NCBI GenBank assembly: GCA_030683155.1
Contig: JAUXMV010000081.1
Span: forward strand, 34,506-98,505
DNA from: Bacteroidales bacterium
GTDB lineage: Bacteria > Bacteroidota > Bacteroidia > Bacteroidales > F082
Direction of reading: 5' to 3'
Length of the DNA stretch: 64,000 nucleotides
Shown here: positions 1 to 8,729 of the stretch, piece by piece
How positions within the stretch are numbered: the stretch's first letter is position 1
Layout of the letters: every line of letters starts with the position of its first letter
The notes under the pieces: generated by a model
Seen by the model: the letters and a program-made list of their open reading frames with translations, nothing else
Databases searched by the model: none
Told to the model about the DNA's origin: nothing
Program-made: the position numbers and the translations under genes

Positions 1-294
1 CTCCCGCAGATCGAGACTTATTGGTTGAACCTTGTCTTTATTGCTTAAATCAGCCAGATTTTTATACTGTGGCATCCCAAGGTGACGCACCCATATTTCA
101 GACTGAAACCTGAGTTTATTGCTTCGCTTGTTGAATTGAAGACTCAAACGGTTTTCGTTCCAAAGCCATGGGTTTTCGTTCTTCATGCCCAACCTCTGAT
201 CTGTCAGCAAATGCCCCGTTATACCAAGGGTTTCCTGTGATTTTAGATCTGCCAGAAAAGCCATGATGAATAAAAAAACAAACACCTTTCTCAT
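1..294 (-). CDS. Probable outer-membrane/exported protein, 3' part missing (window edge)
   Basis: Reading the minus strand from the ATG at 294 gives 98 uninterrupted codons running off the left edge. The N-terminus (MRKVFVFLFIMAFLADLKSQ) is a typical Sec signal peptide. The mature part alternates polar and aromatic residues (ENPWLWNENRLSLQFN, LRFQSEIWVRHLG), which suggests beta strands of an outer-membrane barrel. It lies 67 bp downstream of the LolA-like gene on the same strand, so it is probably the last or next-to-last member of the TetR-RND-LolA operon and may be the outer-membrane partner of the transporter. A longer open frame (116-337) overlaps in another register but has no plausible signal peptide. 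The barrel assignment is inference from strand-like composition and context; the family is not recognised. Confidence 0.72.
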   Translation of the reverse strand, partial: MRKVFVFLFIMAFLADLKSQETLGITGHLLTDQRLGMKNENPWLWNENRLSLQFNKRSNKLRFQSEIWVRHLGMPQYKNLADLSNKDKVQPISLDLRE

Positions 295-361
295 TTTTCA
301 AGATTTTTAATGATTTGACATAAACAGCATTTTTCACATTTTAAATTTTATTGCCTTTCAA

Positions 362-1105
362 TCAATAGTCAATGAGGTTTCTGACTGTGAAAAGATCGTC
401 ACTCAGGTTGGAGTCAAACTTTATCGTCTTTGAGATCATTCTTGTGCTGTGGTTTCGCTTCAGGTCGGTCATATGCACTTCTTTGGGATACCAATACGAA
501 CCATCTTTTACGAAGGTATAAACAGAACTTTTCACTTTTTTGCCACTTCTGTCATAGCTTTCCATGCGTAGCGGATAATTGTGTTGTTTGTCCACATACA
601 CTTCAACCCATGCGTAATCAGAGCGGATGCCTTCGAGGGGTGTTAATTTCAGATACCATGATTTGTCATCCTGGCTTAGCAATTCAGCCTTATATTTTGA
701 GGCATAATTAACAGATTCCATATCTTCATAGGTGAAATCTGTTCCGGCGAAAGGCTGATTTTTTACATGTGAAGCGATGCGTCGCTCTTTGCCAAATGCG
801 GGCATATAAAGATACATCACCTCATCTGGAAGTGAAAGAAATCCAATGCCAGCTTCAGCCGCGGGCGATGTGAAACGAAACAGTCTTTTTTCTTTGCCTT
901 TCTGCCAAAGCTGAGCCTCACGTATGCGCTGATTTCCACTTTTGTCACTAAGAATGAGCTGTACCTCACTCTGTTGGTCTTTTGGAGCAAAGAGCAGTTT
1001 ATCAACATTATTCAGAATGCTTGTTGCATCTTGTGCATTTGTGGTGTTTGACAAAAGGAAGAAAATTGCTGTCAAACTCCAAAAAATCAAAAATTTAATT
1101 TTCAT
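362..1105 (-). CDS. Outer membrane lipoprotein-sorting protein (LolA-like fold)
   Basis: 247 aa exported protein. Residues 1-24 form a signal peptide (MKIKFLIFWSLTAIFFLLSN, then TTNAQ). The mature part has the features of the LolA/LolB-like outer-membrane lipoprotein-sorting family found beside MMPL/RND pumps: an N-terminal helix (ILNNVDKLLFAPKDQQ), a strand-rich middle with WQKGKEKRLFRFTSPAAEAGIGFL, a DFTYEDMES segment and a C-terminal EVHMTDLKRNHSTRM strand. Such proteins are thought to carry a lipid or lipoprotein from an inner-membrane RND permease across the periplasm. It follows the RND gene by about 70 bp on the same strand, which supports a joint transport role. The substrate cannot be read from the sequence. 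Confidence 0.85.
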   Translation of the reverse strand: MKIKFLIFWSLTAIFFLLSNTTNAQDATSILNNVDKLLFAPKDQQSEVQLILSDKSGNQRIREAQLWQKGKEKRLFRFTSPAAEAGIGFLSLPDEVMYLYMPAFGKERRIASHVKNQPFAGTDFTYEDMESVNYASKYKAELLSQDDKSWYLKLTPLEGIRSDYAWVEVYVDKQHNYPLRMESYDRSGKKVKSSVYTFVKDGSYWYPKEVHMTDLKRNHSTRMISKTIKFDSNLSDDLFTVRNLIDY

Positions 1106-1174
1106 GGTTTTATGTTTTAATTGTGTTTACTCCAATTTAGTGTTTCATTGAAATATCGGTCTTAAGTAATTGAA

Positions 1175-3433
1175 TTACACCTTTAATTTCTTTCTAAAAC
1201 TCTTTTCCAGTTTTCCTGACGTGAGCAAAAGAGCTGCCGGCAGCAAGGTGAGGGCAGCAAGACCGGAAACGATCATTGTGACTGCTATTAAAAATCCAAA
1301 GCGTTGAAGCGGTACCAAATTTGAAAAAAGAAGCACAGCAAAACCGACTGTAACGGAAAAAACATTAATGATAATCGCTCTTCCGCTGCTGTTAATGGCA
1401 CCTGCAATGCTTTCTCTGGTGTTAAAGTTTTTTTGATAGAAATTTACAAATTGTGTCATGAAATGGATGGCATAATCAATCCCTATTCCGATAGTCACGC
1501 TCCCTGTAAGAACAGTTGCAATATCAAGCGGAATGCCTGTGATACCCATGGTACCAAAAAGCACGATGAGTGTTACTCCGACCGGAATAATTGTAAGAAG
1601 TCCGTTTAGAAACGAGCCCTGCAGCAAGCTCACAAAAACGACAACCAGCAAAATTGCTATGACAAGGCTGTAAATCTGACTTTTTATAATGCTGTCATCC
1701 AGACGTTTAAACATGATTGGAATTCCTGTAACTTCCATCTGAACAATTTCATTGCTGTTTTCTTTTGTATAAACTTCAAAATTTTCTTCTATCTCGCGCA
1801 ACACTTCCAGATCGGTTGTTGATATGTTGGCCTGAATGATGCCTTCATCCAAAGTATAATTCACCAGTTGATCCATAATTTCCTGTCCATCGAGCATCAT
1901 CCAAAGTTGAATGATTTTGGTTTTATCATCCGGCACAAACATCCCTTCACCAATCGCCGAATTCATTTCTTCAATTAAATCGGCAACAGACTGGCTATAA
2001 GGAATATACTCAAACTGAGCCATGAATGTCTGTGTTTTTTTCATTGCATGCAGTACTTCAGGGCTCTGCATATCACCTTTAATTTTGATGTAAAGTGGCA
2101 TGCTTCCATTAAATTTAGTCCTTAACAGACCCTCACTTTGCTGCACCTGATTGTCTTTTTTAAAGTAATCAACAAGATCAACCCTTCTTTCAATTCTTGT
2201 AATTCCCCAGATTGAAACAACAATAATCAACGCCCATATTGAAATTAGAACAACCTGATTTCCAAGGGCCAAACTGCTGAAAAAACGACTGATATAACGG
2301 ATGAAAGAACTACTGGTTTCATTTGCAGCTTTCCGTTTAAAGTTATCGAATATCGACATCAATGCCGGAAGAAACACAAGCGTTAATAAAAGTGAAAAAG
2401 CAATCCCAATTGCCGTAAATATTCCAAACTCCCTGATCATTGTAAGGTATGAACCTGCGATGAAAGACAAGAAACCAATGATTGTGGTCAAGGAGGCAAG
2501 CATCACCGGAATCATTACTCCTGTAATTGCTTCTTTAAGTGCTTCTTTTTTAAGCTCTTGCATCTTTTCGTTCACTCTGTTCACAACATGAATAGCATAA
2601 GCACTCCCAACAGCCATCAATATCACGGGAATTACATTGGTTAAAAGAGTAAGGGCATAGCCAAGCATGCTTATCAGGCCCATCGTCCAGATAATTGCAA
2701 TTACAACGGTAAGCATTGGCAAAAGCACACCGCGCCTGCTTCTGAAACCCAAAGCAAGCATCAAACTGATGAGAATAAAAGCGATCGGTGCAATAAACTT
2801 TACATCGTGAATAATTGTCCTGCTAAGCTCAAGCAATGTAACCGGCATTCCTCCATAATAAATACTTCCGGCAAATTGAAGATTTTTTAGCCTTTCCTGA
2901 ATTTGCTCTACGACTTCTGTCCGGTTGGCATCGCCCAAAACCTTAGCTACAACGAGTGTGGCTGTTCCATCTTCTGAGACGAGATTACCGCGGTACATCG
3001 CCTTTGAAAAGGCATATTCCTTCAATTCAGCAAGCACTTCTTCATCCTGCGGAATATCATATTCATCAATTAGCCGTCCAATTTCAATGAAGCCATCAGC
3101 ACCGCGGATATCGATTACATTGGTCAGGCTTGTTACATATCCAATTCCGGAAACCATTCTCACACTGTCAGTAACTTTCCTTACAATGTCAAGCATTTCG
3201 TAGCTAAAAACTGATTCACCTTCAAGTCCGATAATTATTAATTCGTTTCCACCATAATCCTCCCCAATCCTTGAGAAAAGCATTGCTGCGCCATCATCAT
3301 CAGGTAAATAGCCCAAAACATCCGCATTGACTTTCAGGTCTTTTATTTGATAACCCAATAAAACTGTCAGTAACACCACCATAATGATGGTCAGATAGCG
3401 AATGCGCAGAATAAAAGCAGTTATTTTTTCCAT
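1175..3433 (-). CDS. MMPL/RND-family transporter
   Basis: 752 aa from the ATG at 3433 (MEKITAFILRIRYLTIIMVV). The open frame extends to 3487, but that would overlap the upstream tetR and lacks a membrane-type start. The protein has the duplicated RND layout: TM1, a large periplasmic loop, then a TM2-6 bundle (about residues 215-370), a second TM near 400, a second loop, and a closing TM bundle (about 610-740). DVLGYLPDDD in loop 1 and TIGIGIDYAIHFMTQF in the second bundle are characteristic of MMPL/HpnN-like exporters, including the GxGxDYAIH signature. It is an inner-membrane, proton-driven lipid or hydrophobe exporter by family. It lies 16 bp after tetR and upstream of the LolA-like gene, which suggests lipid or lipoprotein export controlled by that repressor. 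Confidence 0.9.
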   Translation of the reverse strand: MEKITAFILRIRYLTIIMVVLLTVLLGYQIKDLKVNADVLGYLPDDDGAAMLFSRIGEDYGGNELIIIGLEGESVFSYEMLDIVRKVTDSVRMVSGIGYVTSLTNVIDIRGADGFIEIGRLIDEYDIPQDEEVLAELKEYAFSKAMYRGNLVSEDGTATLVVAKVLGDANRTEVVEQIQERLKNLQFAGSIYYGGMPVTLLELSRTIIHDVKFIAPIAFILISLMLALGFRSRRGVLLPMLTVVIAIIWTMGLISMLGYALTLLTNVIPVILMAVGSAYAIHVVNRVNEKMQELKKEALKEAITGVMIPVMLASLTTIIGFLSFIAGSYLTMIREFGIFTAIGIAFSLLLTLVFLPALMSIFDNFKRKAANETSSSFIRYISRFFSSLALGNQVVLISIWALIIVVSIWGITRIERRVDLVDYFKKDNQVQQSEGLLRTKFNGSMPLYIKIKGDMQSPEVLHAMKKTQTFMAQFEYIPYSQSVADLIEEMNSAIGEGMFVPDDKTKIIQLWMMLDGQEIMDQLVNYTLDEGIIQANISTTDLEVLREIEENFEVYTKENSNEIVQMEVTGIPIMFKRLDDSIIKSQIYSLVIAILLVVVFVSLLQGSFLNGLLTIIPVGVTLIVLFGTMGITGIPLDIATVLTGSVTIGIGIDYAIHFMTQFVNFYQKNFNTRESIAGAINSSGRAIIINVFSVTVGFAVLLFSNLVPLQRFGFLIAVTMIVSGLAALTLLPAALLLTSGKLEKSFRKKLKV

Positions 3434-3449
3434 AAAATTTAAACTATTG

Positions 3450-4025
3450 CTAATTCTTTTCTTTTGAAATACCATGAAACAAGACACTTATAAGAGGTTC
3501 GATCAACTTATTGTGGTCATAATTTGTGTCTCCTCTGTAAATCGGCAGCTCAAATCCTTTTGTTGCAAACACAATCGCACGCGCTACAACAACTGTATCG
3601 GCAATTTTAAAATGATTTTTCTCAACGCCTTCATCAAGAATTGTTTTAATCATCGATGCTTCCAATTCGTCATATTGTTGACGTAAATCTTCAATCATTC
3701 CAAGATTATTCATAAAATCCTGACGCAAAGCATCATAGTAGGTTGATATCGTTTTAACTGCATTCATGCGTGTGAGGATATAAAGTCTGAATTTATCCTC
3801 AGGTGGCAAAGGCTGAGCGATTATCTGCTGTAGAATTTCGCCAAGTTTGCTTACTTCGGTATCAATCACAGCCCTGAAAATCTCTTCTTTGCTGGTAAAA
3901 TAGGTATAAAGGGTGCGCCTGCCTTTGCGGGCTGCAGTTGCAATATCAGCCATCGAAGTTTTGTTGAAGCCAAAACGTTCAAACACTTTACGCGCTTCTT
4001 CAAGAATTAGGTCTTTTGTATTCAT
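3450..4025 (-). CDS. TetR/AcrR family transcriptional regulator
   Basis: 191 aa from the ATG at 4025 (MNTKDLILEEARKVFERFGF). A start at 4046 is unlikely because it would sit inside the operator. The N-terminal 50 residues form the TetR helix-turn-helix (TSMADIATAARKGRRTLYTYF, then TSKEEIF); the rest is a helical ligand or dimer domain. It is first in a minus-strand operon with the RND transporter (16 bp away), so it very probably represses its own operon and is relieved by a transported or envelope-stress ligand. A perfect inverted repeat lies directly upstream, over the predicted promoter. Confidence 0.9.
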   Translation of the reverse strand: MNTKDLILEEARKVFERFGFNKTSMADIATAARKGRRTLYTYFTSKEEIFRAVIDTEVSKLGEILQQIIAQPLPPEDKFRLYILTRMNAVKTISTYYDALRQDFMNNLGMIEDLRQQYDELEASMIKTILDEGVEKNHFKIADTVVVARAIVFATKGFELPIYRGDTNYDHNKLIEPLISVLFHGISKEKN

Positions 4026-4037
4026 AGTAAATGCATG

Positions 4038-4066
4038 TTTGCACACTTTATGTATTATTGTGCAAA
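4038..4066. promoter_or_regulatory. Probable TetR operator (8-bp inverted repeat)
   Basis: TTTGCACA (4038-4045) and TGTGCAAA (4059-4066) form a perfect inverted repeat with a 13-bp spacer. It lies 13 bp upstream of the tetR ATG and overlaps the minus-strand -7 box at 4063-4070. Position and symmetry fit an autorepression site for the adjacent TetR regulator; binding is inferred. Confidence 0.65.
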
Positions 4067-4070
4067 GATA
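4063..4070 (-). promoter_or_regulatory. -7 element of the tetR-RND operon promoter
   Basis: The minus strand reads TATCTTTG, a perfect match to the Bacteroidota -7 consensus TAnnTTTG, 37 bp upstream of the tetR ATG at 4025. No convincing -33 TTTG was found. It overlaps the right arm of the inverted repeat, as expected for a repressed promoter. Confidence 0.5.
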
Positions 4071-4235
4071 ATGTCATTTACCATAATATGTCAAGTCCCG
4101 TGATAAAATAAAAAAATGACTCGCCAAAGAAATTCAGGGATGTAATCCTGTTGAAATATTTAATCTCCAACCAACTCTATTCCAGTCAGATAAATATTCC
4201 AATTGATATTTTGTTCAACTTTTTAAAAAAAAGAC

Positions 4236-4265
4236 TTGACAAAATAAATATTTTGTTTAATTTTG
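4236..4265 (+). promoter_or_regulatory. Promoter of the ECF sigma gene
   Basis: TTG at 4236-4238 and TAATTTTG at 4258-4265, spaced 19 bp, match the Bacteroidota -33/-7 promoter (TTTG ... TAnnTTTG). The predicted start is near 4270, giving an untranslated leader of about 25 nt before the ATG at 4294. It looks like a housekeeping rather than an ECF-type promoter. Confidence 0.6.
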
Positions 4266-4293
4266 TGTCATTAATCATTAAACAATTTGAAAA

Positions 4294-4803
4294 ATGACTG
4301 CAATTGAATTCAACTATAACCTGACGGGAATGCAAAAATATCTGGAAGTATTTGCCAAGCAGCTTACGGGCAATGAAGACGATGCAAAAGACTTATTGCA
4401 GGAAACATTTTTGAAAGCACTTGTTTATCGTGAAAAATATGTAAACCAAAATAATTTCAAGGCCTGGGTTTACACCATCATGAAAAATATCTTTATCAAT
4501 AACTACCGCAGAAATAAAAAATCAAAAACTTTCATTGATCAAACTGATAATCTGTATCATATAAATTCAGGAGCTGAAGATACTGCCTACAACCCATTAT
4601 CAGTGATTGCTACCAAAGAACTTACAGCTGGCATTGAAGCGCTTGATAAAGACTTTCGCAGAGCTTTCGACATGTATAATGAAGGCTACAAATACAAAGA
4701 GATTGCTGAAGATTTGAGCCTGACTATTGGAACAGTAAAAAGCCGTATTTTCTATAGCAGAAAAAAACTGATGGAAAATTTGAGTGAATATGATCCAACA
4801 TAA
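4294..4803 (+). CDS. ECF-family RNA polymerase sigma factor
   Basis: 169 aa with the two-domain ECF layout. Sigma region 2 is at residues 10-75 (DDAKDLLQETFLKALVYREKY, then FKAWVYTIMKNIFINNYRRNKK), followed by a short linker and sigma region 4 at about 110-160 (YKEIAEDLSLTIGTVKSRIFYSRKKL, a helix-turn-helix that reads the -35 element). No anti-sigma gene is adjacent: the downstream neighbour mtaB is convergent. It may therefore be constitutively active or paired with a distant anti-sigma factor. Its regulon is unknown. Confidence 0.92.
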   Translation: MTAIEFNYNLTGMQKYLEVFAKQLTGNEDDAKDLLQETFLKALVYREKYVNQNNFKAWVYTIMKNIFINNYRRNKKSKTFIDQTDNLYHINSGAEDTAYNPLSVIATKELTAGIEALDKDFRRAFDMYNEGYKYKEIAEDLSLTIGTVKSRIFYSRKKLMENLSEYDPT

Positions 4804-4942
4804 TTTTTTTAAAGCCAAATTATGTGTTTAAGATATTTTATGTTTTATTAAACATTTTTAAGTTTCAGTCACACCGGATAGAATTTTTAAGATCATTCCT
4901 GTTGCAGATAAGCAATAGTAGGAACAATCTTTTTTTCAACAA

Positions 4943-6226
4943 CTAAATTACTTTTGCAGTAACTTCAAGCTCTTTCGCCTCATGAAGTCCGGTGATTTCG
5001 ACATCAATAAACTGATTCTTCACAAGCCCGGCAGCTTTTAATCTAATAGGAATATAGTTTTCTCCATAGCCGCGGGCTACACCGTCACCACCAATTCGTT
5101 CGACGAGCATCCGCTGCTTCTTTCCAACCATGCTTTTGTAATAGTTCCGTTTGTTCTCTTCCGATAATTTTCGGATTACCTCACTCCGCTGATTTTTTAC
5201 CTTTTCTCCAATCTGTTCCGACATACGTTCTGCCCTTGTTCCACTTCGAACAGAATATTTAAAGGTATGTATATGGCTAAATGACAACTCCTTAGCCATT
5301 GTGACAGATTGCTCAAACTCAGCCTCACTTTCAGCAGGAAACCCAACGATGATATCTGTTGTAAGATTAAAATCAGGATACATACTTCGCAGTTTTTCAG
5401 CCATTTGGCGAAATTGCTTTGCTGTATACATGCGTCTCATTTTAAGAAGAACAGATTCTGCACCACTTTGCAGGCATAGATGCAGATGTGGCGTTAATTT
5501 TGGATGGGCAAAAAGCTCAAAAAAACGATGTGTAAATCCATCAGGTTCGATTGATGAGATCCGCAAGCGAAAATCACCCGGGATTTCTAAAATATTCTCA
5601 ACAAGCTTTTCAAAGTCTGTATCACCATCTTCGTAGCGACCGATATTTACGCCGGTCAGTACAATTTCTTTGAAACCATATTGAATAACTTCGCGGATGT
5701 TAGCATAAATTTCTTCAGCAGGTCTGCTTGTAGCCCGGCCCCTCACTTTGGGTATGATGCAAAAAGTACAAAAATTATCACAGCCATCCTGAATTTTAAT
5801 CATGCTTCGGGTATGAAATGTTTTGTAGGCTGCTTCATAGTTGAAAACATCTTTGTCAAAACCTTCCGGATCAGCAACTTCTCCTCTGAAATGCTTTTCG
5901 ACTATACCATAAATTGATGCCTTTCGTTCATTGTCAACAACAAAATCAATTGCTTTTGATTCAAGAAGTGACTCTTTGTAGTTATTGGCCATACAACCTG
6001 TGACAACAACAAGCGCATCTTCCTTTTTTTTCCGGGCCTGACTAATGGTTTGCCTTGATTTCTGATCACTTTGATTGGTTACAGTGCAGGTATTCACGAT
6101 GTAAATATCTGCTTCATCGTTGAAATCAACAATTTGATAACTACCTGTGTGAAAACGTGATGCGAGGGCGTCGGTTTCATATTGATTTAGACGACAGCCT
6201 AAAGTTTTGAATGCAATTTTCTTCAT
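4943..6226 (-). CDS. mtaB: tRNA t6A37 methylthiotransferase MtaB
   Basis: 427 aa from the ATG at 6226 (MKKIAFKTLGCRLNQYETDA); this start leaves 5 bp after the miaB stop. The radical-SAM methylthiotransferase domains are in order: an N-terminal UPF0004 domain with cysteines in TLGCRLN, VNTCTVTNQSDQKSR and VVTGCMANN (second [4Fe-4S] cluster); a radical-SAM core with CDNFCTFC near residue 148; and a C-terminal TRAM RNA-binding domain ending ELEVTAKVI. The GCRLN and NTCTVT forms distinguish MtaB from MiaB and RimO. The enzyme makes ms2t6A37 in ANN-decoding tRNAs. It is the distal member of an operon with miaB and the flavin reductase. Confidence 0.9.
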   Translation of the reverse strand: MKKIAFKTLGCRLNQYETDALASRFHTGSYQIVDFNDEADIYIVNTCTVTNQSDQKSRQTISQARKKKEDALVVVTGCMANNYKESLLESKAIDFVVDNERKASIYGIVEKHFRGEVADPEGFDKDVFNYEAAYKTFHTRSMIKIQDGCDNFCTFCIIPKVRGRATSRPAEEIYANIREVIQYGFKEIVLTGVNIGRYEDGDTDFEKLVENILEIPGDFRLRISSIEPDGFTHRFFELFAHPKLTPHLHLCLQSGAESVLLKMRRMYTAKQFRQMAEKLRSMYPDFNLTTDIIVGFPAESEAEFEQSVTMAKELSFSHIHTFKYSVRSGTRAERMSEQIGEKVKNQRSEVIRKLSEENKRNYYKSMVGKKQRMLVERIGGDGVARGYGENYIPIRLKAAGLVKNQFIDVEITGLHEAKELEVTAKVI

Positions 6227-6231
6227 TAAGG

Positions 6232-7683
6232 TCAAACTGTTTGCAAAATTGGAACTTCAATGATGGCTGCTTCCAGAGATAGTGGAGAAGCTGAAATTAT
6301 CTTTACATCAACAAACTGCCCTACCAATTCTTCTTTTTCCGAAGCAAAGCGTATCACCAGTTTTCCCTCTGTAAGCGCCGAAAGGTATCCGTTTTTTCGG
6401 TCGCGGCCCCGCACCAAAGCACGGAATGTTTTCCCGACCAACTCCTTATTATATAGGTGAGAGTGCTTCATTAACTCTTGTGTCAGAATATGAAGGCGCT
6501 CTTTCTTCACCTCTTTCGGAATGTCATCTGCCCAGCGTGAACTCGCTGCACCCGGCCTGACACTGTACTGTGCAATATAAGCCATATTGTATTTAAACTC
6601 CTCCATGGCCTTGTGTGTATTCTCAAACTGCTCATCCGATTCGCCGGTAAAGCCCACAATAATGTCGGTAAATAGTGTCGCTTGCGGTATAAGTTTTCTA
6701 ATTGTTTGCACAATATGCCGGTACTTTTCCATTGAATGCTTGCGGTTCATACGAAGCAAAACACCATCATCACCTGATTGCACAGGCAAATGAATTTGTT
6801 TTGCCAAAACGGGATATTCAGCAATAACTTCAATTACTTCATCGGTCATATCACGTGGATGTGGTGAAGTAAAATAAACCCAGAATTCTTTACCGGATTG
6901 TAATCCAAAGGCACCAATTTTTCTCAGAAGTTCAGGAAAATCAATCTCTTCACCCTTTTTATCAAGTCCATATGAGTTAACATTTTGGCCGAGTAAGGTT
7001 ATAGATTTGAAGCCTTTTTCAACCAAATTTTGCAGTTCTTCCAGTATTTCTCCTGATGGCCGTGAAACTTCTCTGCCACGTGTATAAGGCACTGCACAGA
7101 AAGTGCAAAATTTATCGCATCCATTCTGAATTGGTATGAATGCCTCGAAGGCTGAAGTGTAAGTTGGTTCAACATGCCAGAAATCATCAATTCCAACGGC
7201 AGGATTAAGTTTCAGTCCGCTTGTAATATTTTTGTCTCCGGAAACAGGTTTAAGCAACGAATCTGTCTTTTCAATGACAGGCACTTCTTTTGGTAAAAGT
7301 GTTTCTCTTTCGCTTTCAAGATGTTGCAATCCGGCAGGACTTACGATGCCATACTGACTGATCATCAATGGCAATTCGGTTAACTCACTCATGGTAAAAA
7401 CCAGGTCAAAAAGCTTCAGAAACCGGTCCTTATCCGAAGGCAGCAAACAGCCTGAGACGAAGGTCAACAGGCTCTTTCTGTTCTTCATCTTATTCCATTT
7501 ATAGATGCGGGAATACACCTTGTCGATGGCTTTTTGCCGAACAGAACAAGCAATAATCCCAAGTATTGAAGCTTCTTCTTCTCTTTCTGTTTCGCTTAAA
7601 CCCAGGCTGTGCATAACTGTCCTAACACGTTCAGTGTCGGAGAGGTTCATTTGGCAGCCAAGTGATATAAGATGGTATTTCAT
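6232..7683 (-). CDS. miaB: tRNA i6A37 methylthiotransferase MiaB
   Basis: 483 aa. The N-terminal UPF0004 domain has SLGCQMNLSDTERV, IIACSVRQKAID and VSGCLLP, so all three cluster cysteines are present. The radical-SAM motif CDKFCTFC lies near residue 189, followed by AVPYTRGREVSRP and a C-terminal TRAM domain. The GCQMN signature is that of MiaB, which converts i6A37 to ms2i6A37 in tRNAs reading UNN codons. The N-terminus is more divergent than usual (IACSVR in place of NTCSVR), and a linker of about 50 residues rich in E, K and S (about 125-175) precedes the radical-SAM core. It is the upstream partner of mtaB and sits 48 bp after the flavin reductase gene. Confidence 0.87.
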   Translation of the reverse strand: MKYHLISLGCQMNLSDTERVRTVMHSLGLSETEREEEASILGIIACSVRQKAIDKVYSRIYKWNKMKNRKSLLTFVSGCLLPSDKDRFLKLFDLVFTMSELTELPLMISQYGIVSPAGLQHLESERETLLPKEVPVIEKTDSLLKPVSGDKNITSGLKLNPAVGIDDFWHVEPTYTSAFEAFIPIQNGCDKFCTFCAVPYTRGREVSRPSGEILEELQNLVEKGFKSITLLGQNVNSYGLDKKGEEIDFPELLRKIGAFGLQSGKEFWVYFTSPHPRDMTDEVIEVIAEYPVLAKQIHLPVQSGDDGVLLRMNRKHSMEKYRHIVQTIRKLIPQATLFTDIIVGFTGESDEQFENTHKAMEEFKYNMAYIAQYSVRPGAASSRWADDIPKEVKKERLHILTQELMKHSHLYNKELVGKTFRALVRGRDRKNGYLSALTEGKLVIRFASEKEELVGQFVDVKIISASPLSLEAAIIEVPILQTV

Positions 7684-7731
7684 GTTTTCTTAGTAATTGT
7701 TTTAGTTGAAATTGAAGTGTTTTGGTCAAGG

Positions 7732-8385
7732 CTAAAAATAGACTTCTGCATGCACTTGCTCAGGAGGAACACCCTGTTGTTCAAGCAGATCAAACACTTC
7801 GTGTATCATATTGAAGTTTCCGCAAAGGTAACAATGGGTATCAGGGCTCACCCGGTTTTTCATAATGTATTCTGTAACACGGCCATGAAAATCGCCCTTT
7901 TTGTCACCTGAAGTACAAAGAATATGTCTCTCTTTTGGATAATGGTTTTTTTCGTAGGATTCGTTGGCATTTCGAACGCCATGCAATAAAAGAAAATCAA
8001 TTTCAGGATAACTGCGTGAAAAACTGTGAAATGGTGCAATGCCGGTTCCGGTTGCAACAAAAAGAAATTTTTCTTTTTCGATCAATTCAGGTTCTATCGT
8101 AAAAAACCCAAGTGGTCCTTCTATTTGAACTTTATCTCCGGCTTTTAGTTTCTTCAGTTGCTTACTCACCATCCCATCGTCAACTTCTTTTATAAGCACC
8201 TCAAAATAAGAGTCTTTTTCGCCGCTGTAAACAGAATATTCACGATTGTGAATGCTTCCGGCCTTTCCAAGAAGTATGTGCTGTCCTGCCCTGAATTTAA
8301 GGCCTCGTCTGGACATTTGTATGATGTAGGTTGAATCTGTGAGGTGCCTTATTGAAATAATTTCGTGTATATTATCGTTTTGCAT
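7732..8385 (-). CDS. Ferredoxin/flavodoxin-NADP reductase-like FAD oxidoreductase
   Basis: 217 aa from the ATG at 8385 (MQNDNIHEIISIRHLT); the open frame starts 3 codons earlier at a TTG. An FAD-binding beta barrel comes first, with REYSVYSG as the RxYS isoalloxazine motif and KIEGPLGFFTI for the pyrophosphate. An NAD(P)-binding Rossmann-like domain follows with FVATGTGIAPFHSF and the C-terminal CGNFNMIHEVF. This is the ferredoxin-NADP reductase superfamily, short and without an added 2Fe-2S domain. Being directly upstream of two radical-SAM methylthiotransferases suggests, by inference, that it could supply electrons to their Fe-S clusters via flavodoxin or ferredoxin. Confidence 0.85.
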   Translation of the reverse strand: MQNDNIHEIISIRHLTDSTYIIQMSRRGLKFRAGQHILLGKAGSIHNREYSVYSGEKDSYFEVLIKEVDDGMVSKQLKKLKAGDKVQIEGPLGFFTIEPELIEKEKFLFVATGTGIAPFHSFSRSYPEIDFLLLHGVRNANESYEKNHYPKERHILCTSGDKKGDFHGRVTEYIMKNRVSPDTHCYLCGNFNMIHEVFDLLEQQGVPPEQVHAEVYF

Positions 8386-8729
8386 TGCAGCCAAAGTGAA
8401 TTTGTAATCTACTGATTAAGTAACAATTGTATGCCCTTGTTGTTTTTGGGCTGCAAAATTAATCAAAATTTGGTTTCGGGAAGTGGAAGGATGCAATGGA
8501 AGTTGCTCTAAGTGAAATGCATCTTAAAAAAGACCTGACTGTTTTTCGCCTGATTCAAAGAGTGGCATTAGCAGTCGATAAGTAATTTATTTCAACATAT
8601 TATGTCATACTTTGAAGTTTTATTTGGAATTTTGGCAACTTCATGATGCAAAGTTTTTCGGCAGATTGCTTTCCATGAAATGTAAAACGATAGTTAATTA
8701 CACGTTATTTAAGAAATAAACCACAAAAG
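8386..8729. other. Divergent intergenic region
   Basis: About 340 bp between two divergent genes. The only signal I can support is the minus-strand -7 box at 8454-8461. No RNA gene, repeat or plus-strand promoter for the DUF554 gene was recognised. Confidence 0.5.
8454..8461 (-). promoter_or_regulatory. -7 element for the reductase-miaB-mtaB operon
   Basis: The minus strand reads TAATTTTG (consensus TAnnTTTG), about 70 bp upstream of the ATG at 8385. No clear -33 TTTG at standard spacing was found, so support is from the -7 box and position only. Confidence 0.45.

Noticed and set aside
116..337. 73-codon minus-strand frame at the left edge
   Set aside because: No signal or family; the overlapping frame from 294 encodes a clear signal peptide and continues off the window.
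4860..4942. Terminator between the ECF gene and mtaB
   Set aside because: There is a T-run and a weak TTCCT/AGGAA pairing, but the stem is short and interrupted; not strong enough to call.
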